This document shows, piece after piece, positions 25,141-36,761 of a stretch of 64,000 bases of DNA. Source of the DNA: Psilocybe azurescens (Eukaryota > Basidiomycota > Agaricomycetes > Agaricales > Agrocybaceae). The DNA lies in contig JAJIRX010000890.1 in NCBI GenBank assembly GCA_023853785.1, positions 45,284 to 109,283 of the forward strand, given 5' to 3'. A model generated the notes under the pieces. The model was given only the letters and a program-made list of their open reading frames with translations, did no database searches and had not been told where the DNA came from. Positions within the stretch are counted from its first letter, which is position 1. The number at the start of each line of letters is the position of its first letter. Position numbers and translations under genes: made by a program.

Positions 25141-26230
25141 ATGCGCGCTTCTCTCTTGTCGCTTTTGGCTTTGGCTTCAGGCCTCTCGTCCTCCGTCGCT
25201 AGCTTGCTTCCTCGCGCTCCACCCACGCCCGTCAGCGTTGCCACAGCCAAAACCTACCTGGCTGCCTGTGAGTCACCGTCTTCTAGCGTGCTTTGCTTTC
25301 TGAGTACTCTTATTGACTGTTCGTAACTGCGATTAGTGACTGTCGAGGCCGAGTCTAACTCACCTGCATATAACCGCGATCTTTTCAACCATTGGATCAC
25401 CAGTGAGTGCTTCATCCTCTGTCTCGGTCTGCAGTAGTAACAACCCACGATCATTTTCTCAATAGTCTCCGGAGCTTGCAACACCAGAGAGAGTACGTCA
25501 ATCTACGCGTTTCTCCGCTATAGTCTTGTTACTTACTGTGTACCGTATATAGCCATTCTGAAGCGTGACGGAACCAACGTCGTTGTTGGCAGCAACTGTG
25601 CATCGACCTCCGGAAACTGGGTATCTCCTTACGACAACGTTGCCACCAACTTGGCCAGCGATCTGGACATTGTGAATTGGTCTATCGATACTTTCCGGAT
25701 GATAGACTGATCTTCCTATCCAGGATCACGTCGTCCCCTTGAAAGAGGCCTGGGTGTCAGGTGCTCGGACGTGGACCAATGCTCAACGTGAAGCGTTCGC
25801 AAACGATCTTACTCGTCCTCAGCTCATTGCTGTGACCGATTCGTAAGTTCTTATCCTTGCATTCTACCCACTAAAAATTGCCTAACGAGTATTGTCTTTA
25901 GACTGAACCAGGCCAAGGGTGAGTAACGATGCCTCGCATTCCACTCCCACCTGCCATCCGATCGCGAATGCTGATTGATGAAACTATGTTTCTCCTATAA
26001 TTTTCTTTCGTCCACTCGTTATACAGGCGACAAAGGTCAGCTCATCTTTTACATAGCTTCGATTGAATCACAATTTATTCTTGTCCATAGATCCCGCTGA
26101 GTGGATGGTTCCTCTTGCAAGCTACAGGTGCACCTACGTCCGATCATGGATTCATGTCAAATATTACTACAAGCTCAGCGTCGATACGGCTGAGAAGGCA
26201 GCTCTAACGAACTACTTAGCAGCTTGCTAA
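25141..26230 (+). CDS. Secreted HNH nuclease-like protein (DUF1524 type), 207 aa
   Basis: Paralog of the minus-strand gene at 8774-9862, about 15 kb away. Eight exons: 25141-25267, 25337-25402, 25466-25492, 25553-25671, 25724-25842, 25902-25918, 26027-26035, 26091-26230; total 624 nt, closing at TAA. MRASLLSLLALASGLSSSVA is the signal peptide. Motifs are ILKRDGTNVVVG, SGNWVSPYDNVATNLASDLD, DHVVPLKEAWVSGARTW (DHxxP of an HNH-like site), FANDLTRPQLIAVTD, NQAKGDKDPAEW and YRCTYVRSWIHVKYYYKL. Exon sizes 66, 27, 119, 17, 9 and 140 are identical to the paralog, including the 9-nt microexon GCGACAAAG. Exon 5 here is 119 nt where the paralog has 24 plus 95, so one intron was gained or lost. The reaction is inferred from the family only. 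No defects seen. Confidence 0.85.
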
Positions 26231-26739
26231 AGTGGCTCTCTTTCTTTCTTTGAGTTATTGCATTCAACGAAGGGAGAAAACCCATTTCTTATACGCACGT
26301 ACATGTATGTATGATTACCTTAGACTACGCACAAACTCACGACGTTTCACGAGAACCTAGATTCATTTCTATACTACCGTAAGAAGCTATGTAAGCTTGA
26401 CCTTGGAGGATGAGATAGAATCTAAATGGCATTGAAGCACCAAATAACGGCACGAGCACTAAGCTTGTAATCTACTAGAAAATATTTCGGAGAAGAAAAG
26501 AAGAAATTATGAAGTACAAAAATATATGACTAGCGCAAGTTCCAGGTGCACTTGGGAGTTTGTATGATTTATGGATAAAAAGAGAATAGAAAACTGAAAC
26601 GAGCCAAATAGGGTATGTAATACTGGCTGTGATAGCTCTCGTGTCGTGGTAAGTGACGTGGTTGGCCTGAGCGTGGACACTCGATATTCGGTTGTATCTA
26701 AGAAGTAAAAAGAAGAGAAAAGAAGAGGGAAACTAGACA
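26231..26739. other. Intergenic, 3' flank of the nuclease gene
   Basis: Holds the 3' UTR of the upstream gene. The minus-strand frame at 26507-26770 has no motif. It ends at the start of repeat R1 copy C. Confidence 0.35.
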
Positions 26740-28660
26740 GAATCTGCTCAGTACTTCGATTATAATTCAAAACGCTTGAAGCTCACATATGAGGAATTGG
26801 TCCTGAGCGTCAAGATCTCGTGCGACTCGGTATGCAAATGCAATGTGTGACTAACTGCATGTTTGACCTTATAAGGGTTTTTGGATGCTGGAGGCGAAAT
26901 ATCGATGAACAGCGAGTCCTACGGATATCAATGTCAGCAAAGTGGAATAAAGCCTGATAGATGACTCACTAGACACGATTTCTTTCATCGATGAGACCCG
27001 GCTAAATAAAAGGAATAGTGATGCGACTAATTAAATTCGAAAAGTCTATATGCAAGAAAGAGGAAAAGAAAAAAAAAGCGAAAGAAGGCCTAATTAAATT
27101 GGCCACTATCAGACTTGCTCCGAATGAGAACGAACTAAGGCTCACATATCAAGAGGAATCCAGAGGGCTAAGATCTGGCCAGACTCGAGAAAGCTTCAGC
27201 CTATTATATGTTGAAACTTGGATAGATTGTTTCAACTGAAAGACGACAGTTTTGGGAATCGCGGGTCCTACAAGGGCAAACGTTAGGGGGGGAAAGGTAG
27301 GTTATGCGAGGACTCACTAGCAATGATCTTTCTGATGACCGAGATCTAGCAATCACGTTGTGCCAGTGGCGTCGTAGGTTGATCTTACTGGGTAAATCAG
27401 TAAGTCTAGAAAGTTTCCTTCTGAGCATCTTTGAACGATGATGGGCAGTAAAATCTTACCGAACTAGATCTTTCTCAGTGGATGTATATAGAACATCCTC
27501 CCTGTCGAAACCTCGTTGCTGTGATACGATAGAGCAGGTAAGTGATGAATCAAAATCCGGATGACCATGATGATAGACGTAGTCCAGATTATTGATCTAC
27601 TGTTCTGAAGTTCAAGTAGGCGTCGAAGCTGGAATCTATAACGAGAACGTCAGTCAACGGTAACGCAATGACAACAAACTATGAACACACCTCACGCCAA
27701 TCACCGCTCGCCAAACTCGACCACGCACGGGCGAAGCAAATGCATCGCACCACCCCCGGGATCCCAATTAGAAAGCGACGATGGCATGCAATCTAGTGGT
27801 ATTGATCTCGGGGTGGGCGTAGCAATAGCATTTCATATTCACCCCCGCGGTTCTCTACTAGTAGCAGCACTATGGCATGCATTTTAGTGATACTGCTCTC
27901 GGGGGTGCCACACATCAAGGCGAGGTGAGGGCAATGCGCTAACTGCCCCGCCCATGACCTAACGAATTAGGCCATACCGCGCAGCCCCAACCCACCAGGC
28001 CGGACTACGCGGCCGGAATGGAGTGGTATACTTCCTGCTATGTTCGTTGACCGGTGTGGGAAAATCTGCATTGGGCGGGACTGATTAGTGATATCCATGT
28101 TGGTAGAACTGACGTTGGGGGTTGGTATTTAACAAATAGCTCAAGGCGGGTCATAGAAACACTGCACGCCATCGTTAGTGCACTTCTGACGTAGGTGAGA
28201 TTGAAATGACTTACATGTTTGGATAAAGCGCCAGCCTAAGAAGTTAAAGACGATATATATCATCTCCTGCGATGCTGGAGGATTTTCTGGGTGAATGGCT
28301 CAAGGCGGGGTCATGGAAATGCTGTACACCTTTATTAGAACAATTTTGATGAATGCGAGATTGATTTCACTTACGCGTTTTGAAGGCGAGCCATCAGAAA
28401 AGGAAGAGGGTATGTATCATCCTCTGATGTCATCGTCATCGTCTACAGTGGATGTAGAGTAGAGTGAAGTGGTATGGATTAAGGCGGCTCTTCCAAGATA
28501 TGGTGGTGGAAGAAAGGCAAGAGACGATGGGGAAGTTCTGTATGAACGTCCCATTCTTATACCATATTTTGGTATGTCCTTGTTTATGTTCCGCTTTATG
28601 TGGCTGACGAGTGGCTGACGACATACGCGATCTCTCAACTAAAAATTCTCTGTAAAGGGA
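26740..28660 (-). repeat. Dispersed repeat R1, copy C
   Basis: Same orientation as copy A (1440-3480) and alignable with it over nearly 2 kb. Shared blocks include the exon-like modules around 26965 and 27330, each followed on the minus strand by GTGAGT. The GC-rich core lies at about 27960-28080, the CCGCCTTGAGCCAT module at about 28130-28320, and the DUF6535-tail-like end at about 28560-28660. The rest of a DUF6535 gene, which would lie to the right on the minus strand, is absent. Instead the VIT-VWA gene begins at 28929. I take this as a decayed copy. Confidence 0.65.
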
Positions 28661-28928
28661 AATCGACTTCCCAAACGGGGTACACGCAACGATTGGTCAT
28701 TGATATAATTATGATACAAAAATAGCACGTGCGGCAACATGATACGGAAGAAAAAGACGTCCGAGACAATATCCGAATAAGTTCTAACCTAAATGTGATT
28801 GATGGAGAAAGAAAGAATAGCACGCGCGCGGAAGGGATTTGAAAGGCGTCCGAGAAAATACTGTCAGCCGTTTGATCTATTCGACTGGATCCAAGATATA
28901 AAGAGTCAACAAAAAGCGCAACACACAC

Positions 28929-31900
28929 TCACAGCAACTTCGACGCCTCGTCCACAAGCGTCGCAAACGACACTCCTGCACCGAGCTTCATTTCCACATA
29001 CTCCGCCGCCTTATTCCACAACCCAATCCACACCTCCTTATCATCCGGCAACGCTTTCTTCAAATACGCAGCCGCGAGCACCGTCCCCCAGATCTTATCC
29101 GCGTCTTGCTGGGACTTCAATCGCACCGGAATGGCGGTCTTCAGGCGTTGCAGCGAGGTCTTCCTGCCTATGAGGGCATGGAGCTCGTCGCCGAGCTCGA
29201 ACGAGCCATCAAAGCTCTGCAGCCGCGCGGCGGCGATGATCGGCACGCCAGTAGTCCACGGTGCGGGGGCAATCGCGGTGCGCTTCCTCGGTGCTTTGTA
29301 GAGCCCCGTTTTAGAGGAGGCGGTCACTGTGAACACTGGCAAGGATGTATTCTCCGGTTCTTCGTCTTCGTCTTCGTCCTCTTCCAGAGTCCCTAGCACT
29401 GCAGTGGAAGAATGAAGCTCTGGAAGGCTCGGAGAGCAGGCGGCCGTTTCGAGTTCGTAGAGGATAGAGTGTGGCCTCTCGCGACGCGGGTAGGGAGACA
29501 CCTCCGTCTTCGATCTTCTCAGGCCCGGCGACGGTACATGGCAATCTACCCTTCTGCAGCAGCAGCAGTGACAGCAGCAACAGGAGCAGCAACCGTGCGG
29601 ATACGTACCGGGCATCTTTGGACTCGAACACACCAAGTCGGACGAATTTTCAGCCCGCCCATTGTGGGTAGCTGTACTGCACGCTCTCGGCCTAGTGGAG
29701 GACGGCAGCGCATCATCCACCAGATAGGCGCCAGGCATTATCTGATTTTTCACCATAAGCGGGGTCGACGACTTCCCTTCAATCGAGTCTGCATTGACCA
29801 CCGTTTCCAAGAAATATACCCCTTGTCCACTGCGTGTACTAGCCGATCTTTGAATCTGGATGGGGGTCGTCGTACGGTGCGGCACTCCCGGTGCAGTTGA
29901 AGCAGGGCCCGGAGGCTTGAAAGCGTTGACAAAATGAGATGGCGAAAGCTGCATCCTTCCACTGGCGTTGGCGGACGCGTCACCCAGCTTGGAAGTGGTC
30001 GCACCCGTTGCTAGTAGAGGGGGCAACGAAGACGGAGCACGAGTTTGCGACCTCTGAGACGCCTGCGTAGGCATGCCTGACTTTGAAGACGGAGCGGTGG
30101 TCCCCCAACGCCCGCTGGTAGACGCACCCCTCTGTCGAGGAAGTGCAGCAGTAGCATTTATGTTGGATTGTCCACTGATCGCGTGGGCAGGAGAAACGAC
30201 TGGCTCAACGCCTGGCCAAAGTACGCCTGTCGAGGGGGCATTGAGATTAGTGGTCGTGAATTTCCCGCTTGTAGACGTTCCTTGAGGCTGTGGACGTGGA
30301 TCGACGCCTGGCCAGCCCCCGCTCGTGGACGCTCCAGTCGACCGAGGAAGCGCAATCGTATTAGTGTTGGAGTTGGAGTTGAAGTTGGAAGGCTGCGGAT
30401 TAGGGTTCGACGCCTTAGCAGGAGCCGTACGAGATGCACCGGGTGCCAGTGGCTCGACGCCTGGCCAGACGCTGTGACCACCCGCGGACAATCCATGCGC
30501 ATCACCTACGGGCCCAGCGTTGGAGGTAGCAGTATTCAATTTATTGCGCCTGGCACGTTCCTCATCTTCGTCGTCGTAATAAAAATTATCGTCGTCGTCA
30601 TCGTCGTCTGCATTTGCATGATTGGCGTTATCACGAGCGGTGGTGGTGGCCGGGGCTGGGTTGTTCTTGTTCTTTCCCTGTCCTTGTCCGGAACCCTTTC
30701 CGATATCTGCATCATCGTCTTCTTTGTCGTCGCCAGTGTTTGCATCACCCCGATCCTCATCCCAATCCCCATCCCCCTCCACAGCGATGAACGACGCGAA
30801 CTTACTCGCAAGCTGATACCGCTCGCTAAGGTGCACAATCGCGTCCCGCGCGTCCCTCTCCTTCTCCTTCTCCTTACCCCCATCCGCTCTGGAACCAACC
30901 GAGAGTGACACGCGATTCCCGTCCTCGAGCTCCTGGATGATGCGGTGCGCCGCGAGCGTGTGGATGAGCGGGGGCAGCCTTTCCCCTACAAATCCACTGT
31001 CCCGCCCTTGTTGATGCAGCGTTTGGCACACCTTCACATCTGGCAGCGCGATGCGGGTCCCATCAGGGCGCGTCCCTCTTAGCGCCACCGTCTTCGGGAC
31101 GGCAACTGCCGCCTTGCTGTGGGTGTGCGGGACGGTGATGATCGCGGAGACGGTGAACCGGTTCGAGGGGTGCAGGTCCGGTATGCGGCTGGGCGCTTGT
31201 TGTATCGTTACCCCATGCGAAGGTGAACTGGAGGCAGCACTAGCAGACACGGAGCCAGAACCAGGGGCATACCCCCAATCCACGCGTACATCGCGCACAT
31301 CGCCCATAGAGGGCACCTTGCTCGCCTCCAGGAGCCGCGCGCACTTTTGGGCAATGTCCCCGGTGTCGGTCGCCATGAGGCAGCGCCCGTTGCCGACCCG
31401 CGCGACGCCCTCGCAGAGTGCGGTCGAGGCGGCGTCGCCTACGCCGAGCGTAAAGAAGCGCAGGTGCGCGGCGGAGGAGGTAAGGGAGGTAGGGGAGGCA
31501 AGGGACTTGGAGACTGAAAAGGATATGAGGGCGAGGAGGCTGTCGAGGCTGTGGACCTACATGCACAGAATGAGCGTCAGTTGGTTTTTTGAGGGAGAGG
31601 CAGGGTGGAATATAAGTCTATCTATGACTTACCTCGCCGTCCGTGAGGAGGAATATGGACGTGGGCACCGAGGTGTTTCGCGAGCTCAAGACGTTTCTGA
31701 CACCGGATTCGATCTCGGTGCCGCCCATGTTGGCGTCCATCGCGTTGACGTGGTCAAGCTGCACAGGAAAAGGAAAAGAATATCAGCAACCAATAATCAA
31801 ATCAAATGAAAGGAGCGTTGAAGGGATGGCATGTACGAACAGCGATATTAATGTCAGTCGCCGCATACCCGCGACTCGAATTCCATAAAGAAGAAGATCC

Positions 31901-33142
31901 TGATCCAAAGCTGAAGATATTAAACAGCGTTCCCTGGCTAGGGAGGCTCTTCAAGAAAAGCACCAGAGCGTCTTTCGCATGCTGTATACGGTGCCCAGCC
32001 ATGCTCCCGCTGCGGTCGATGAGGAAGATGTATTCTTGCGCCGGGAGCGCTTGCATTCTGAAGCGCGGGACGAACGTCAACGACAGTGCCACGCTTGTTT
32101 CTTTCTCCTTTTTCTTCTTCGAGATATTCGGGGTGTTCGAGATACGGTTGTGTTCAAGTATTTCGGCGACGCAGCGAGGCTCGCCGAGCTGTACCGCTTG
32201 GATGGAGAGTACGAAGTCCCTATTCAACCTGGGTGGCGGGCCCGCGGGGTCCAGCGTCACACGGGAAGTGTGAATCGGGGATTTCTTGTCGTCGCCGTTG
32301 CCATTGCTCGTGTACACCTTGATAGCGTGCGAAGAGGATGTGACGGAGGTTATGGCGCTGGGCATCTGGATCTCAGCGGCGATGTCAAGCGTGGTGTGCG
32401 TGGTGGAGGACAAGGAGGACGGGGAGGACGGAAGGGAGGACGGAGGCGGCCCGTACCGCGTGGCAACGTAGGTCGGGAGGATGAACTCGACAGAGTCGTA
32501 TCCTGGCAGGTCGCCATCGGAGAGTGGGACGACGTACTACACACACGCATACAGAGAGAGCGAGAGAGAAAATCAGTGTTGAGGGAATGGATGAGGAAAG
32601 GGGGAGGGGTGGTGGTAACTTACCATGATAGTCACTTCGACGTCTTGGCCTCGAGGAATGGCTCCGATTGAGATTACGAAAACTGTTTGGTGTGATTAAA
32701 TTTGACGATGAAAAAGGAAGATAAAAGGGTACTTACTATCGGGAGTCGCCTGGTACAGCAAGCCTGCAAACTGGTTCTGAGAGATGGAAAACTCGTACTC
32801 CTTCTCGGCCTTGGACCTTTCTTTTACGATGCCTTTCACGATACGTCCGTCAGCGGATTGCATCTTGAATGCGCATACAGCGCCGTTGGCAGGGACGGGA
32901 AAGATGTATTGTGCGCTGGCGCACTCTTTGTTGGAGCGGTCATTGATATAACGTTGCTTGAGGACGACCCGGGCTGAAACTGTATTGAAAGTTCTGAGGT
33001 TAGTATACAATGTGAAAAGACAGAAGAGTATATGCGTACCATCGACGATATATATATTCGCAAACACTGATTTGAGAGGGAGGTATGTGGGAGAGCCATC
33101 GGCTGCATAAGAGACGAACCCATGCGCTGAAACCTTCCCCAT
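28929..33142 (-). CDS. VIT and VWA domain protein, about 1,260-1,284 aa
   Basis: Cytoplasmic-type protein with the inter-alpha-trypsin inhibitor heavy chain layout: an N-terminal VIT domain followed by a von Willebrand A domain. Such proteins usually act as scaffolds, and some are linked to PARP4 or vault biology. Exons: 33142-33040, 32979-32737, 32682-32624, 32536-31841, 31758-31633, 31556-28929. VIT: GKVSAHGFVSYAADG, YIFPVPANGAVCAFKMQ. VWA: EYIFLIDRSGSMAGHR with the MIDAS DxSxS, and FLLTDGE. The remainder is low complexity: an acidic tract (DDDDDDDNFYYDDEDEE), then repeated WPGVEP/WPGVDP motifs. A folded C-terminal part carries FDGSFELGDELHALIGRK and EVWIGLWNKAAEYVEMKLGA, as in other VWA/VIT proteins. 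Positions 29546-29608 look like an in-frame 63-nt intron (GTACGT..GGGTAG). If retained, it encodes a poly-Cys patch; if removed, the protein has 1,263 residues. GC content is above that of its neighbours. Confidence 0.85.
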
Positions 33143-33180
33143 TGCGAGGTGTTATAGAAAGGAGAATCTCGGATGGATGC

Positions 33181-33190
33181 TTTTATATAG
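33181..33190 (-). promoter_or_regulatory. TATA box of the VIT-VWA gene
   Basis: Minus-strand CTATATAAAA lies only about 40 nt before the ATG at 33142. This implies a 5' UTR of roughly 10 nt, or a start codon used further downstream. Confidence 0.5.
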
Positions 33191-33199
33191 TTGAGTCAC

Positions 33200-33819
33200 T
33201 TGGGCAAAAAGCGATGAGGCATTTTTATGGCTTCTTGGGACGTTCTAACTGCATTTTGCACAATGGCAGTGCGTGCTATAGGATGGGAAGCATCGTTCCT
33301 CCAGGATGTTAGTCAAAAAAGGACTTGCGTTGTCCTATCTGCTATCAATGGCGAATCCATCTTCAACGTGGAGGCGGAGAAGCTGGAAAGAATACCAAAC
33401 AAGCGCTTTGGCGTTCTTCGAACTTCGCGTCCCGTGGAGTCGCGCTGCAGCCCATGTTCCTTCTATAGTCACTGGGCAGCAGTTTTAGAGGTGTCCGAGG
33501 AGAGTGCGTGAAACGGGGGTAACGGGGATGACATAGACGCCCGTAGCCCAAAAATGTAGTTTGTCCATGCTTACTTTTTGCACTGATGTCACCTTACACA
33601 GATGTCACGTGTTTTAGCCTGGATTGCGTGACTACAAACTAAGAATAATCCACACCGTGCGTAATAAGCAAGATATGCTAAGCATTAGACCAACATTATT
33701 ATAGACACTTAGGGTCGCTCAGTTTGTTATTCCTCTGGACGAATTAAAGATAATAAATTCATTATTCGATTCGGGGTTTCAAACTATTTTATTTTTTTAT
33801 TTTATTTTTTCAACTGCCA
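33200..33819. other. Intergenic, no gene seen
   Basis: Upstream flank of the VIT-VWA gene. Plus-strand frames at 33227-33551 have no recognisable domain. The right part is AT-rich with runs of ATTTT. Confidence 0.35.
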
Positions 33820-34804
33820 ACTGCACCAATAAAAAACATCATCACTGAGTTTTTTTTCGGAGAGGCGGAAGAGAGGGCGTTTGAATGACCACCATGTGTA
33901 GACCGAGTTGGCCCTGGTGTGCACTTGGCCCAACATGCGGTCATCCCCCATATTACCAACCTCTTGCCTCTCAAGATTTGTAACCTCGGTTATTTTTTCT
34001 TTACTCTTCCATCTGCCAACTGCAAACCATCCGTGTAGTCAGCGACCTCAGCACGTCTGCGGTGGATTCCTTGATCCCTTGGTAGCAATACAAAGCATCA
34101 TCATTATCTTTGGAGAGACGAAAGATAAGGTGTGTATATGACCATCATGTATGTCGACCGAGCTGGTATTGGCGTGCATTTGGTCTAACATGCGGTCATA
34201 CTGCTCCATAACATAATCTTTCGCCTCTCAAGAGATAAAACCCTGGTCATTTTTCTTTGTGAAAAGAATCAATCCTGATTTATTTTGGTCTTGTTGAACG
34301 ATGTCCAGTATATATCTAACAACCGACCTCAGGCCGCGCACTTTTACTTACGATATTTGAACCCTCTGATCTTCAAGTTTCATCCCATGGCACTCGCTTC
34401 TCAACCGAACGAAGAGAATCACCATAATTTAAAAGGGGTTCCGCAGCCTTGTACGGAACGATTTTTGGGTACGTATTTCCTTGTAACCAAGTCAAACCAA
34501 TTAAATTTGAAAGACTTCTGGACCGTGTGTACCCATGGAGCAGGACTTGGACAGTCAGGTGCAGTAAACAAGCTAATTCTTGTTCGTCGCCTTTCGGATC
34601 TTCACAAGCTATCTCAACCGATTCATTCTGTTCTATTCTACATATGTAGATGCATCTCCAATTTACACCTGGGCGCCGGTACGTGGTCGATCCATCCCCA
34701 CTTACGGACATCTACATCATCGGCGATGTTTTTGCACCAATGTACATAATTTAACGTATTGTGGTTCGAATTGTCACCAGTCAGGACTCGTGCAGGACTG
34801 CACC

Positions 34805-34838
<34 letters not shown>

Positions 34839-35500
34839 TCATACCTCTGGTGGGCGGGCCCCTTCCTCGGCTTTCTATCTAAATGTACATATGTTTTGAC
34901 CCAGGCTTCCTGGGCTGCTCGCCACTTCATCTTTGGCTGCCCACTGCACCCCAGAGGGCCCTCACGTCCCCCTGCTAGGCCCGGAAGTTCCTCTGCCGTT
35001 TGGGGCACACCTCTTAAGTCGGTGAGTATGGTGTTTGCTTCATTCGTTCTCTCGCGTCTCATTTCTATCTCTAGCACGCCCGTCCAATTTCTTGGAAGGC
35101 ACGTTGGACCTTGGCTGGCCTCGGCTTTGACAAGCTCGTTGTACAGGACTGCACTACTGTGTGTACTGGCACTGTTTGACACTGACAGTACAGGACACGA
35201 GGACACGACAGGGTAAAGTCAGGCTAGGACTGCAGACACGCTGAACTGGACGGATTAAAGCCTGAAAAGACTATACTAGGACCTGGATACTCTTAGATCA
35301 TCAGATTCGTTACTTGATGTACTGAAACCCTTCTTGTCCTAGGTTATTTTACTACATACATGCATCATAGTTATATCTATATCTTACGATACTTGAACGC
35401 CTTCCGTCAACGGCCAAAATCAGCGCTTAGCTTTGCAATACCTGAACCAAGATACAAGAGCGAGTAATACATATTGGCCGTTAGTAAGACAGCTGGATTT
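33820..35500 (+). repeat. Dispersed repeat R2, copy 1
   Basis: Begins with two tandem copies of a module of about 240 bp. Each copy contains GGAGAGGCGGAAGAGAGGGC-like and CATGCGGTCAT sequences. A 1-kb unique part follows (GGTCTTGTTGAACGATGTCC, TTGTACGGAACG and others). Copies 2 (38990-40268) and 3 (48050-49300) align with it in the same orientation. No coding domain is seen. In all three cases GH5 sequence follows, so R2 plus GH5 appears to have been duplicated as one segment. Limits are approximate. Confidence 0.7.
34807..34839. repeat. TTA microsatellite
   Basis: About ten uninterrupted TTA units inside R2 copy 1. Copies 2 and 3 lack it, so it expanded after duplication. Confidence 0.9.
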
Positions 35501-35529
35501 TTGTCAATGCAAGTGCATATTTATCTTTT

Positions 35530-35835
35530 GGATGTGGTTGGAGACTCAGAATGCCAGTCGGTCCTCTGCGGCTCGGCCGCCTGGCGCTGTGTGCGGGTCG
35601 AGGATGCACGTGTAAATACCGGCGTGCGTGGCGCAAATCTCGATAACCCAAGGTGGTTGACCCCTGATTCCTTGAGCACGCGGGAGTTTATGGCATCTGC
35701 AATAAGGAGGAGCGTTGACTCGGTTAGCACCAGAATGACGATGATTCGGCATTAGCATCTAGCACTGAGAGAAATGCATCTTCGAAGAATATCTCGAGAA
35801 CTTTTAGAATAGTATGAAAGTGGTGTAAATGTCAA
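35530..35835 (-). pseudogene. GH5 glucanase remnant 1
   Basis: Minus-strand similarity to exons 4-5 of the intact GH5 gene at 49636-51465. Readable pieces are RVLKESGVNHLG, ICATHAGIYT and DPHTAPGG, then a stretch near 35770-35830 matching the intron 3 and exon 4 border of the intact gene. The catalytic half of the enzyme is missing: GH5 homology ends near the TDWHS position and R2 follows directly. Several frames are needed, so it cannot be functional. Confidence 0.7.
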
Positions 35836-36761
35836 TAAGAGATGGCAACACTTATATAGTCCAATAGTAAGTTGAAAGCTAAAGGTCCTAAACTAATTTA
35901 TATAAGGTGTATTACAAATGACGGGAATAACTACGGCCGATCAGTTGTGTAAAAGTAATATTTTCACATACATAACCTCGCTTTTTTATCAAGACAGATC
36001 AAGACCCTGGACTTTTTTTAATAGTCGTTTTTTGGCCGTTTTATTCGCGTCTTATCCTTGCATGCACAACCCCAAAAAAGTAAATTACTAAACTTTTGAT
36101 CCTTAGGGCTCGCTGTCAAGACTACAACAGCGACAACGACGGTAATTCGTAACGGGCACTCCGGTAATCTCGAGGAAGCAAGGCGCTATGCACGCACGTA
36201 GTATAGCAGCGTTGAGGATCTTACAAGCGTATCCTTCGATAAATCGCGCATATTCCTCGATTGCTCCTGAGTGCCTACAGTTGGTTGGCCGGTTGGCTGT
36301 GACTAGATTAACATACAGTACACTGGCTCATAATGTATAACGTCATAGTGTACAATTCTCATTTTGCATAGGAATTGGGTGGGAACCACATGGGGTGCCA
36401 CACTAGTCACACTACTTCATAATGCTTAATTCTAATAATGTATAGGAACATGCCGGGAACCGGTGTTAAACATTATGAGCAAGTGTACATACTTAAAGAG
36501 GGACGATAGACCCGTGGAATTTTTTTCTTTGCCACGAAACTTTGGTGACGAGCGCGACCCATTCCATTTGGAGCTGCCTAACGATCGGCCTCCGAAGAAC
36601 CGGCTATCTGGAAAGTAGGGAGATTCGTAAGTCAGTAATCTATACAAAAGGACGTTGGTGTCCCTCACCAACTGTATCAAACATATTTTCTCTGTTCTCC
36701 CATTATCTCGGCTCTTGAGTTGGCTTGAGGCTTATTTTCTATTCGCTATAGGCTGTTGAAT
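35836..36761. other. Intergenic, no gene seen
   Basis: Contains short imperfect repeats (CATTATGAG/TATAATG-like) near 36320-36470. The only longer frame (36432-36680, minus) has no motif. The right end should hold the promoter of the membrane gene starting at 36762. Confidence 0.35.

Noticed and set aside
31979..32671. Plus-strand 230-codon frame and several other long plus-strand frames at 29412-32671
   Set aside because: They lie antisense to the GC-rich VIT-VWA exons, whose minus-strand frame has clear domains and splice sites. They are shadows caused by high GC content.
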